In this document: in pieces, positions 50,791-58,501 of the stretch
How positions within the stretch are numbered: the stretch's first letter is position 1
Layout of the letters: each line of letters begins with the position of its first letter
Origin: Roseovarius nubinhibens ISM
Lineage (GTDB): Bacteria > Pseudomonadota > Alphaproteobacteria > Rhodobacterales > Rhodobacteraceae
Length of the DNA: 64,000 nucleotides
Assembly (NCBI RefSeq): GCF_000152625.1
Contig: NZ_CH724156.1
Coordinates: 3,092,602-3,156,601, forward strand
Reading direction: 5' to 3'
Position numbers and translations under genes: made by a program
The notes under the pieces: model-generated
Database searches by the model: none
Told to the model about the DNA's origin: nothing
What the model saw: only the letters and a program-made list of their open reading frames with translations

Positions 50791-51238
50791 CCGAACCGGT
50801 GCCACGCGCCGAGACACCCGTTCGCCGCGCCGTGCCCTGATCCTTGGGCTGGCCGCACTATTGCTGGGCGCGCTGAGCCTGCCCGCCATGGCCGAGCGGG
50901 ACAAGAACCGCGCCCGGCAATTGGTGCTGGTGAACCAATGCCATCTCGATTTGCAGGTGGCGGTGCTCTATTCGCCCGCGCCCGATGTCTGGCGCAAGGC
51001 GGGCTGGTACACGATGGCGAGCGGCGAATATATCATGCCCTATAAGGGCGATACCAAAGTTCGGCATCGCGACAATGCGCGGCTCGTGGTGGCGGCCAAC
51101 AAGAAGGGCGACACCGATATCATCATCAAGAACAGGAAAGAGGCGCATGAGTTCGAATATAAAGGCGAACGGCTCAAGGGGATGTTTGTCCTCCGGGTGC
51201 TGCGCGGTCCCTATGTGGAAAGCTATATCACCTGCTGA
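50777..51238 (+). CDS. Secreted 153-aa protein, tandem paralogue of the preceding gene
   Basis: Starts at a GTG (50777) inside the 3' end of the preceding gene, a 14-nt overlap that implies coupling. It has a basic N-region and a hydrophobic signal segment (ALILGLAALLLGALSLPAMA), then LVLVNQCHLDLQVAVLYSPA and WRKAGWYTMASG, ending in ESYITC. The same paired-Cys and WRxAGWYT layout as its neighbour indicates duplication and divergence. Mature part is basic (KNRARQ, KKGDTD...KNRKE). Function unknown. Confidence 0.78.
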   Translation: MTDIDRTGATRRDTRSPRRALILGLAALLLGALSLPAMAERDKNRARQLVLVNQCHLDLQVAVLYSPAPDVWRKAGWYTMASGEYIMPYKGDTKVRHRDNARLVVAANKKGDTDIIIKNRKEAHEFEYKGERLKGMFVLRVLRGPYVESYITC

Positions 51239-51261
51239 AGGCGGCGGCGAAAGGGCGAAAC

Positions 51262-52056
51262 ATGCGTGATCTGACACCTCTGGCGCTGGTTGGAGCCTCG
51301 GGCTGGCTTGGCCGGTTCATGGGGCCTGCGCTGTTGCGGGCGGGCGTGGTCGGGCCCGGTGATTTCATCGGGCTGAACCGGTCGGGCGCGTCCGAGGCCT
51401 ATGCCCAATGGCCCGGGCTGCGCTGGTCCACCGATCCCGAGAAGGGGCTGGAGGGCGCGGGAATGGTGATCCTGTCGCTGCGCCCGGATGAGTTTCGCGC
51501 GGCCCCGCTGCGCTGTCCCGGGGCGCTCGTCCTGTCGGTCATGGCGGGGGTGAGCATGGCAGAGATCCGCGAACGCACCGGCGCGCGGGCGGTGGTGCGG
51601 TCGATGCCCAATGCCGCGATGGAGATCGGTCAGAGTTTCAGCCCCTGGGTGGCGGAGGCCGAAGCCGACGACGCCGACCGGGCCATGGTGCGCGCGGTGC
51701 TCGGCGCATCGGGGCGCGAAGAGGCCTTTGCCCGGGAGGCCGATATCGACGTCTATGCGGCGATCTGTGGCGCGGGGCCGGCCTGGGCCGCGCTCTTGCT
51801 CGAGGCGCTGGCGGCGGCGGGACGGGCCGAAGGGCTGTCGCCCGAACAGGCGCTGGCAGCGGCAGAGGGCGCGGTGGTCGGCGCGGGCGCGATGCTTGCG
51901 GGTCAAGGCGCGCAGGCGGGGGCCATGGTCGACGAGTTCATCGCCTATGCGGGCACCACGGCGGCGGGGCTTGAGGCGGCGCGCGCTGCGGGCTTTGCCG
52001 AGGCGGTGGCGGCGGGGATTGCGGCGGGCACGCAAAAGGCGCGGGCGCTCGGCTAA
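51262..52056 (+). CDS. Pyrroline-5-carboxylate reductase family protein (ProC-like)
   Basis: A 264-residue Rossmann-fold oxidoreductase. The C-terminal dimerisation domain is clearly P5CR-like ([20 protein letters not shown], then [17 protein letters not shown] with the GTT motif). The N-terminal nucleotide loop reads [15 protein letters not shown], which departs from the usual GxGxMG of ProC. It may be a genuine ProC or a divergent relative with another imine substrate. ATG at 51262 with AAAGGG upstream. Confidence 0.8.
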   Translation: MRDLTPLALVGASGWLGRFMGPALLRAGVVGPGDFIGLNRSGASEAYAQWPGLRWSTDPEKGLEGAGMVILSLRPDEFRAAPLRCPGALVLSVMAGVSMAEIRERTGARAVVRSMPNAAMEIGQSFSPWVAEAEADDADRAMVRAVLGASGREEAFAREADIDVYAAICGAGPAWAALLLEALAAAGRAEGLSPEQALAAAEGAVVGAGAMLAGQGAQAGAMVDEFIAYAGTTAAGLEAARAAGFAEAVAAGIAAGTQKARALG

Positions 52057-52130
52057 GTGATGCGCGCCGCCTTGCCGCTGCGCCAATGCTGCGGTATCAC
52101 GCAGGCCTGAGCAGACAAAGGGCCAAAACT

Positions 52131-53258
52131 ATGCGCGCGGAAATTCAGACGGTTGTGCAGGAGATCGAGAAATCGCTGGAGCTGTTGCGCCAGCGGATGG
52201 ATTGGGACACCGCCAAACACCGGCTTGAGGAGTTCAACGCGCGGGTCGAGGATCCGAACCTCTGGGACGATCCCGCCAAGGCGCAGAAACTCATGCGCGA
52301 GCGCCAGTCTCTTGTCGATGCGATCGACACCCATGACGCCATCAATCAGGAAATGAGCGACAATATCGAGCTCATCGAGCTGGGCGAGATGGAAGGCGAC
52401 AATGAGGTGATCGGCGAGGCCGAAAGCGCGCTCAAATCGCTCAAGGAGAAGGCCGGGGCGAAGGAGCTCGAGGCGCTGCTCAACGGCGAGGCGGATGCCA
52501 ATGACACCTTCCTCGAGATCAACGCGGGCGCCGGCGGCACCGAGAGCTGTGATTGGGCCTCGATGCTGGCGCGGATGTATGTGCGCTGGGCCGAGAAGCG
52601 CGGCTATACGGTCGAGCTGCAATCCGAGAGCGCGGGCGAAGAGGCGGGGATCAAATCCGCCGCCTACAAGATTTCCGGGCATAACGCCTATGGTTGGCTC
52701 AAATCCGAGAGCGGCGTGCATCGGCTGGTGCGGATCAGCCCCTATGATTCCGCCGCCAAGCGGCACACCTCCTTTTCCTCGGTCTGGGTCTATCCGGTGG
52801 TCGATGACGATATCGAGATTGAGGTGAACCCCGCCGATATCCGCATCGACACCTATCGCAGCTCGGGCGCGGGCGGCCAGCACGTGAACACGACGGATTC
52901 GGCGGTGCGGATCACCCACCACCCGACGGGCATCGTGGTGACGAGTTCCGAGAAATCGCAGCACCAGAACCGCGACATCGCGATGAAGGCCCTGAAATCA
53001 AGGCTTTACCAGATGGAGCTCGACCGGCGAACGGCGGATATCAACGCCGCCCACGAGGCCAAGGGCGATGCCGGCTGGGGCAATCAGATCCGGTCCTACG
53101 TGTTGCAGCCCTATCAGATGGTCAAGGATCTGCGCACCAATGTGGAGACCTCGGACACCAAGGGCGTGCTCGACGGCGATCTCGATCAGTTCATGGCGGC
53201 GACGCTGGCGATGAATGTGAGCGGCAAGAGCCGCGCCGAGGCGCAGGGCGAGGATTGA
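52131..53258 (+). CDS. prfB: Peptide chain release factor 2
   Basis: Class I release factor for UAA/UGA stop codons. The 375 residues have the GGQ motif ([18 protein letters not shown]) and the anticodon-mimic loop region [20 protein letters not shown], with SPY where E. coli has SPF. Continuous open frame from ATG 52131: the programmed frameshift of E. coli prfB is absent, as usual in this group. In-frame ATG 52086 lies further from a ribosome binding site. Confidence 0.96.
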   Translation: MRAEIQTVVQEIEKSLELLRQRMDWDTAKHRLEEFNARVEDPNLWDDPAKAQKLMRERQSLVDAIDTHDAINQEMSDNIELIELGEMEGDNEVIGEAESALKSLKEKAGAKELEALLNGEADANDTFLEINAGAGGTESCDWASMLARMYVRWAEKRGYTVELQSESAGEEAGIKSAAYKISGHNAYGWLKSESGVHRLVRISPYDSAAKRHTSFSSVWVYPVVDDDIEIEVNPADIRIDTYRSSGAGGQHVNTTDSAVRITHHPTGIVVTSSEKSQHQNRDIAMKALKSRLYQMELDRRTADINAAHEAKGDAGWGNQIRSYVLQPYQMVKDLRTNVETSDTKGVLDGDLDQFMAATLAMNVSGKSRAEAQGED

Positions 53259-53328
53259 GCCAGGTGCAGGCGTCTGTGGCCCGCGTCGGATTTGGGTATT
53301 TGAAACCAGAAAGAGAAGTGAGGCGCGC

Positions 53329-54735
53329 ATGACCGACCCCGTGGATCTGGAGGCCAGCGCGCAGCTGGTGGAGCTGGCCGCCGGGCGGCTCAGCGTTGAG
53401 GCGCTGATAGAGGCGACGCTGGCGCGGGTGGCGGCGCGCAATGGCGCCTGCAATGCGGTGGTCTCGCCGCGTGATCCGGAGGAGGTCATGGCAGAGGCGC
53501 GGGCCGCCGACCGGGCCGAGACGCGCGGGCCGCTGCATGGGCTGCCGGTGGCGATAAAGGATCTGGCCGATGCCAAGGGCCTGCCGACCAGCCATGGCTC
53601 GCCGGTCTTTGCCGGGCAGATCGCGCAAGGTGACAGCCTGCATGTGGCGCGGATGCGCGCGGCGGGGGCGATCATCATCGGCAAGACCAACACGCCGGAA
53701 TTCGGCCTTGGCTCGCACACTTATAACCCGGTGCATGGCGCGACCGGCAATGCCTATGACCCGAGCGTGAGCTGTGGTGGGTCGTCCGGCGGCGCGGCGG
53801 TGGCGCTGGCGCATGGGATGGTGAGCCTTGCCGACGGCTCGGACATGATGGGCAGCCTGCGCAACCCGGCGGGCTGGAACAATGTCTATGGGATGCGGCC
53901 GAGCTGGGGCCGGGTGCCGTCGGAGCCGGGCGACGATCTCTATCTGCACCGGCTGGCAACCAATGGGCCGATGGCGCGGAGCCCGCGAGACATGGCGCTT
54001 TTCATGTCGGTGATCGAAGGGCCGGGGGTACAGCCCGAGGGCTGGCCCTTTGAGCCGACGCTCTTGCCGCAGGGGCAGATTGGCGCGGCGCGGCTTGGCT
54101 GGCTCGGCGATTGGGACGGGGCCTTTGCCTTTGAGCCCGGCATTCTCGATCTGTGTCGCGGCGCGGCGGATGTCTTTGGCGATCTTGGCTGCAAGGTCGA
54201 GGATCTGGCGGCACCGATGCCGCGCGAGGTGATCTGGGACGCCTGGGTCACGCTGCGCAATTTCTCCAACGCGGCGGGCAAACAGCCGCTTTTGGAGAAC
54301 CCGAAGACCCGCGATCAGCTCAAGCCCGAGGCGGTCTGGGAGATCGAGCGCGGGCTTGGCCTTTCGGCGATGGATCTGCAGGCGGCGAGCGCCGGGCGCA
54401 GCGCCTGGTTCAAACGCGCCATGGCGCTTTTTGACGAGTATGACGCGCTCTTGCTGCCCTCGGCGCAGGTCTGGCCCTTTGCGCTCGACATGCCTTGGCC
54501 CAAGGCGATCGCGGGGCAGGAGATGGACACCTATCACCGCTGGATGGAGGTGGTGATCTGTGCTTCGATCCTCGGGCTGCCAGCGGCCTGTGTGCCGGCG
54601 GGCTTTGGCGACAACGGCCTGCCCATGGGGCTGCAGATCATCGGCGCGCCGGGGCGCGATCAGCAGGTTCTGGAACTGGCCGAGGCCTATCACCGCGCCA
54701 GTGATTGGCCGGGGCAGCGCCCGCCCCAGGGCTAA
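53329..54735 (+). CDS. Amidase-signature hydrolase
   Basis: A 468-residue amidase-signature enzyme with the Ser-cisSer-Lys triad. Lys is in LPVAIKDLADAKG, cis-Ser in SCGGSSGGAAVALA, and the nucleophile Ser is in the following DGSDMMGSLRNPAGW. The MM in place of the usual GG in this loop occurs in a subset of amidases. It may act on aryl or short aliphatic amides; it is not GatA (no gatB/C nearby). ATG at 53329 with GAGG upstream. Confidence 0.9.
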   Translation: MTDPVDLEASAQLVELAAGRLSVEALIEATLARVAARNGACNAVVSPRDPEEVMAEARAADRAETRGPLHGLPVAIKDLADAKGLPTSHGSPVFAGQIAQGDSLHVARMRAAGAIIIGKTNTPEFGLGSHTYNPVHGATGNAYDPSVSCGGSSGGAAVALAHGMVSLADGSDMMGSLRNPAGWNNVYGMRPSWGRVPSEPGDDLYLHRLATNGPMARSPRDMALFMSVIEGPGVQPEGWPFEPTLLPQGQIGAARLGWLGDWDGAFAFEPGILDLCRGAADVFGDLGCKVEDLAAPMPREVIWDAWVTLRNFSNAAGKQPLLENPKTRDQLKPEAVWEIERGLGLSAMDLQAASAGRSAWFKRAMALFDEYDALLLPSAQVWPFALDMPWPKAIAGQEMDTYHRWMEVVICASILGLPAACVPAGFGDNGLPMGLQIIGAPGRDQQVLELAEAYHRASDWPGQRPPQG

Positions 54736-54788
54736 AAGCTCAGGCTAGAATTTCCGCAAAGATCGGATGCTTGCGAGGGCGCGGGGCG

Positions 54789-55061
54789 TTAGGCCTCGCG
54801 CCCTTCGGCCTTGAGCCGGGCGTGGAGCTTGGGCGCATCGGCATGGCCCGCGTCCAGCGCGAAAATATAGGCATGGGTCAGGTAGAAACAGGCGGCGTCG
54901 AGATCATTGGCATGATCGGCGGCCTCGGCATAGAGCCGCACGAGCGCGGGCTTGTCGCCCGCCTCATGGGCCGCGAGAAGCCGCCGGTCGAGACCGCCTG
55001 CCATCAGGCCGGGCTTGCCTTCTGTCAGGCTCTCCGACATGGCCGCGACCGCGCCTGTCAT
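54789..55061 (-). CDS. 90-aa protein coupled to the Rieske oxygenase gene
   Basis: Small, largely helical soluble protein: MTGAVAAMSESLTEGKPG then RRLLAAHEAGDKPALVRLYAE, ANDLDAACFYLTHAYIFALD and a short basic tail. The ATG (55061) overlaps the oxygenase stop as ATGA, so translation is coupled. No family recognised; it has a tetratricopeptide-like Ala/Leu pattern. Candidate accessory for the oxygenase. Confidence 0.75.
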   Translation of the reverse strand: MTGAVAAMSESLTEGKPGLMAGGLDRRLLAAHEAGDKPALVRLYAEAADHANDLDAACFYLTHAYIFALDAGHADAPKLHARLKAEGREA

Positions 55062-56215
55062 TCCGCCGCTTGCGCGGTGCTGCGCCCGGCCATGATCTTG
55101 CCCGCGACCCAAGCGTGGAACATATGGGTCGGGCTGTCCATCACCGGCGAAAAACGCCCGCCGTCATAGCCCTGCACATGGCGGCCCTTCTGCATGCCTT
55201 CGACCACGAAAATATCCTCTTCGAACACCTGCTTCCAGAGCTTGGTGTTCTGGGCGCGCAGCTCTTCGTCGGTCTCGGGCGTCGCATAATAGAGATGGAT
55301 ATGTTCGACCGTGGCCTCGGGGCCCTTGGGCTCGAGCACGATGGCAAAGGCATGGTCGCGGTGCACGCCCAGAAGGACGTTGGGATAGACCGCGATATAT
55401 TCGGCCTGTTCGTTCCACTTGGCGCCGACATCGGCGAAATCGGGGAATTTCTGGCCGCGCTCATTGGTGAGCTGGCGATAGACCAGCGTGCCTTGGCCGG
55501 AATATTGATCAGGCTCTTCGATATTGTAGTGATCCTCGAGCCGCGAATAGCTGTTGAGACCGGGGTGCACCCAAGGCAGGTGATAGCTCTCGCAATAGTT
55601 CTCGACCGCGAGCTTCCAGTTGGTCTTGATCTCGAGGGTAAATCGGCTGTCGGCACCGCCGTGATAGAGCGGCAGGTCGAACTCTTTCCAGCGCTCGATG
55701 ACATGGGCCATGGCGTCCTCGAACGCGGGCGCATCGCCCGAGACGTTGATCCAGACCACATCGCGCCAGATATGGCTGCGCACCTCGTTGAGGCCGAGCG
55801 TGTCGCGGTCGATCGCCTGATGGGTGTTGTGGCCCGGGCCGCCCACATGCGGCGTCGAGACCAGCTTGCCCTTGGTCGAGTAGCACCAGGAGTGATAGGG
55901 GCAGCGGATCGCGCCTTCGATCTTGCGCGGCTCTTCGACGAGGATCATGCCCCGGTGGCGGCAGATGTTCTGAAAGACGCGGACCTGACCGTCGCGGTCG
56001 CGCAGCAGCAAAAGCGGCATGCCCATGAATTCCATCGGCACCGCATCGCCCGGTTCCGGCACATCGGCGGCGACGGCGAGACCCGACCAAGTGGCAAAGA
56101 GCACGGACTGCTTTTCTTCTTCATAGACAGCCGGATCGATGTAATGGGCATTGGGCAGCCCGTTGGCGCGGGCGACATCGGTGCGGACATTGGACAGGTC
56201 GGTCACAGGGCTCAT
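55058..56215 (-). CDS. Rieske non-heme iron oxygenase, alpha subunit
   Basis: A 385-residue ring-hydroxylating/demethylating-type oxygenase. The Rieske cluster ligands are C85, H87 (NICRHRGMI) and C105, H108 (CPYHSWCY). The catalytic domain has mononuclear iron ligands around ENYCESYHLPWVHPGL. The closest patterns are monooxygenases of methyl-amine or betaine type (choline, stachydrine, carnitine), but the substrate is not determined and no reductase gene is adjacent. ATG 56215 with GGAG upstream; the longer frame to 56281 starts in the gap before the regulator's end. It lies between the XRE regulator (upstream, same strand) and the 90-aa protein. Confidence 0.9.
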   Translation of the reverse strand: MSPVTDLSNVRTDVARANGLPNAHYIDPAVYEEEKQSVLFATWSGLAVAADVPEPGDAVPMEFMGMPLLLLRDRDGQVRVFQNICRHRGMILVEEPRKIEGAIRCPYHSWCYSTKGKLVSTPHVGGPGHNTHQAIDRDTLGLNEVRSHIWRDVVWINVSGDAPAFEDAMAHVIERWKEFDLPLYHGGADSRFTLEIKTNWKLAVENYCESYHLPWVHPGLNSYSRLEDHYNIEEPDQYSGQGTLVYRQLTNERGQKFPDFADVGAKWNEQAEYIAVYPNVLLGVHRDHAFAIVLEPKGPEATVEHIHLYYATPETDEELRAQNTKLWKQVFEEDIFVVEGMQKGRHVQGYDGGRFSPVMDSPTHMFHAWVAGKIMAGRSTAQAAE

Positions 56216-56350
56216 GGCGAACTCCGAAAGGGGTGTGGCTTTCGGATATCTGACCGGAAATGCGGGGCGAAAAACCGTCAATGCGCGACCGAGTTTGCCT
56301 TTGGGCGACCAGTTTGCAGAGGTTGATTTGCCTAAAGGGCAGGGGGCCGC

Positions 56351-57187
56351 CTAGCGGAAATCCTGATCGAGTCGCAGCAGGCGCGCGTGGAATTGCGGCA
56401 CCTCGTCGAGCGGCACTAGCCCTGAGCTGCGCGCCGCCTCCATCACCGCGCGACGGTCGCGCCCGAGATGTTCGTAAACCATCCTTGTGGCGCGGCGGCC
56501 GGTGACCTTTTCGCGCACGGTGCGGGTGACATAGCCCTCCCAGAGGTTGCTCTGGAACGAGGTTTCCTGGGTCAGGAAGTTGAACGAACAGGCCAGCGAG
56601 TCGCGATGGGTGACAATCGCCATGATGCCCTCTTCCTGGCGCATCACCAGGCCGCGAAATTCGCGGTCGCGGGGTTTGAGCGACAGGCCCTGACTGCGCA
56701 GCGCGGCGCGGGATTCGTAGCCGCGCAGGAAGGTATAGCCATCGGCGCGGCTGATATAGACGAGGCCGCGCACGAACTGCGTGTCGTCGATAAAGCTTGG
56801 CCGCACAAAGCGATAGAACCCGTCGGGAAAGATCTCCATCGGCACCTGCACCGGCCCCGCGCCGAAAAACCCGGCCACCACCGGGTGATTGAGCAGGTCG
56901 ATGCCGCCGGGCTGGATTGCCTCCACCGGTTCGAGCAGCACCCGCGCGTCGACCTCGAAGAACTGACAGATCCGGTGCAGCACATCGGGACGCGGAAAGC
57001 TCTCGCCCGAGAGGTAGCGGTTGAACTGGGTGCGGTTGATCCCAAGTTCGCGGCAGAGCCCGGCGACCGAGCTGTAGCTTTCCGAGAGCTTGCGCAGGTT
57101 CTCGCCAAAGATCGCCCGAAGCTCGGCCGGATCGACCGCATCCGAGGCTGCTGCTGTTTGGGATTTTGCTGTCACGAATCGCACCAA
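56351..57187 (-). CDS. XRE-family transcriptional regulator
   Basis: A 278-residue regulator with an N-terminal HTH (about 22-82: LRKLSESYSSVAGLCRELG, INRTQFNRYLSGESFPRPDV). A large C-terminal domain of unknown fold follows, which may sense a ligand. No ATG fits: the frame can begin at TTG 57187 or GTG 57184/57175. It is the first gene of a minus-strand set with the Rieske oxygenase and the 90-aa protein, so it probably controls oxygenase expression. A TTAAG-TC-TTAAG direct repeat lies about 50 bp upstream and could be its operator. Confidence 0.85.
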   Translation of the reverse strand: MVRFVTAKSQTAAASDAVDPAELRAIFGENLRKLSESYSSVAGLCRELGINRTQFNRYLSGESFPRPDVLHRICQFFEVDARVLLEPVEAIQPGGIDLLNHPVVAGFFGAGPVQVPMEIFPDGFYRFVRPSFIDDTQFVRGLVYISRADGYTFLRGYESRAALRSQGLSLKPRDREFRGLVMRQEEGIMAIVTHRDSLACSFNFLTQETSFQSNLWEGYVTRTVREKVTGRRATRMVYEHLGRDRRAVMEAARSSGLVPLDEVPQFHARLLRLDQDFR

Positions 57188-57408
57188 GCGCTGGTCATTT
57201 TACTCTCTAGTCAGGGCTGTAACCCTTTGGCATATTAAGTCTTAAGGTTGTAAGTGATGCTATATCGCGTCACCCATGACGTCAAGCCGCGTCAGACTGA
57301 TCCCGCTTTGACACAAACGAACGAGCGAGGAAACCGCTTTCATTATGTATCCGAAAGACAAGACGCGTCATTCTAGTGAAGACGATGTTGGATATGGAGG
57401 CGACTGCG

Positions 57409-57774
57409 ATGCTTGGTGTTGTTCTTTGGAGTGACGTGAAAGACAACCGTGCCGTTGTGTGGTGCGACGATCATGGTGATCTGGCCTTCTACAAACCGGG
57501 CAAAACAACCGCCGACCGCGCGGTGTTCCAACCCGGCGATCTCATTCAATTCGAGCTGCGCGAAGCGTCACAGATGCGAATTGTCGCGCGTCCTCAAATG
57601 CTTGCACGGGACAGCCATCCCAATCTCGCGGATGAACTCAAGCAGGTGGGCGAGGCGATGGGCGTGGTCACTCATTCGCGCGACGCGAAACGCGCAAGCC
57701 CGCCGCAGGGGCGCACCCGGCGCGACGCGGATGTCATCCGCATGGACAGCTATCGCCGCGCCGAAGTGGCCTAA
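57409..57774 (+). CDS. Conserved-looking 121-aa protein, unknown function
   Basis: A small soluble protein whose N-terminal half looks like a small beta-barrel: LGVVLWSDVKDNRAVVWCDD, GDLAFYKPGK, FQPGDLIQFELREA. A flexible basic tail follows (RTRRDADVIRMDSYRR). The pattern suggests an OB/cold-shock-like nucleic-acid-binding fold, but key RNP motifs are not evident. ATG 57409 has GGAGG at 8-nt spacing; ATGs at 57385 and 57394 and GTG 57376 are in-frame alternatives. A strong terminator follows. Confidence 0.75.
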   Translation: MLGVVLWSDVKDNRAVVWCDDHGDLAFYKPGKTTADRAVFQPGDLIQFELREASQMRIVARPQMLARDSHPNLADELKQVGEAMGVVTHSRDAKRASPPQGRTRRDADVIRMDSYRRAEVA

Positions 57775-57791
57775 GCCACGGCGCGGACACG

Positions 57792-57814
57792 AAAAAGCCG
57801 CCCCAAAAGGCGGC
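57792..57814 (-). terminator. Rho-independent terminator for ilvN
   Basis: On the minus strand GCCGCC-TTTTGG-GGCGGC followed by TTTTT. It lies about 100 nt past the ilvN stop and terminates the ilvI-ilvN transcript. Confidence 0.8.
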
Positions 57815-57829
57815 CCGATCGATCCGGTT

Positions 57830-57862
57830 CACTCACGGATGAGGTCAAATCCACTCACGGAT
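57830..57862 (+). repeat. Short direct repeat between two terminators
   Basis: CACTCACGGAT occurs at 57830-57840 and again at 57852-57862, in the gap between convergent genes. Small; probably non-functional. Confidence 0.6.
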
Positions 57863-57874
57863 AGAGAGCAGACG

Positions 57875-57908
57875 GACCGGGCCGCCAACGGCCCGGTCTG
57901 ATCGTTTT
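57875..57908 (+). terminator. Rho-independent terminator for the 121-aa gene
   Basis: GACCGGGCCG-CCAA-CGGCCCGGTC (57875-57898), a 10-bp perfect stem. After TGATCG comes TTTTT. It terminates plus-strand transcription before the convergent ilvN. Confidence 0.8.
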
Positions 57909-57912
57909 TGTG

Positions 57913-58470
57913 TCAGCCCCGCGGCAGGGCGGCGACCCCGGTGCGCGCGATGTCGATGAGCCCCAGCGGCCGCATCAGATCGGCAAAGGCGTCGATCTTG
58001 TCCGACGGGCCGGTGATCTCGAAGACGAAACTGCCAAGCGTGCTGTCGACCACATTGGCGCGGAAAATATCCGCCAGCCGCAGCGCTTCGACGCGTTTCT
58101 CGCCTTCGCCCTCGACCTTCATCAGCGCCAGTTCGCGCTCCACCACCGGGCCCTCGACGGTCAGGTCATGCACCGCATGCACCGGCACGATCCGGCCAAG
58201 CTGGGCCTTGATCTGTTCGATGATCTGCGGCGTGCCCTTGGTCACGATGGTGATGCGGCTGGTGTGGCCGGTGTGATCGACCTCGGCCACGGTCAGGCTG
58301 TCGATGTTATAGCCCCGGCCCGAAAACAGCCCGATCACCCGCGCCAGAACCCCCGGTTCGTTGTCGACGAGCACCGCCAGCGTATGGCTTTCCACCACGT
58401 CCGAGAACGTCGGCCGCAGGTTATAGGCGGAATGCTTGTTGGAGCCTTTTTTGATCTTCAGTGCGGACAT
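57913..58470 (-). CDS. ilvN: Acetolactate synthase small (regulatory) subunit
   Basis: Feedback subunit that binds valine and activates the large subunit. The 185 residues have an N-terminal ACT domain (HTLAVLVDNEPGVLARVIGL, YNIDSLTVAEVDHTGHTSR) and a C-terminal dimerisation domain. Start ATG 58470 with AAGGAAGG upstream; the in-frame codon at 58536 lies inside ilvI. Second gene of the attenuated ilvI-ilvN operon. Confidence 0.96.
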   Translation of the reverse strand: MSALKIKKGSNKHSAYNLRPTFSDVVESHTLAVLVDNEPGVLARVIGLFSGRGYNIDSLTVAEVDHTGHTSRITIVTKGTPQIIEQIKAQLGRIVPVHAVHDLTVEGPVVERELALMKVEGEGEKRVEALRLADIFRANVVDSTLGSFVFEITGPSDKIDAFADLMRPLGLIDIARTGVAALPRG

Positions 58471-58501
58471 TGCACAAATCCTTCCTTCGAATTCCAGCCG
58501 A

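Noticed and set aside
52086..53258. Programmed +1 frameshift in prfB
   Set aside because: The frame is continuous from 52131 to 53258 with no internal stop; this group lacks the E. coli frameshift.
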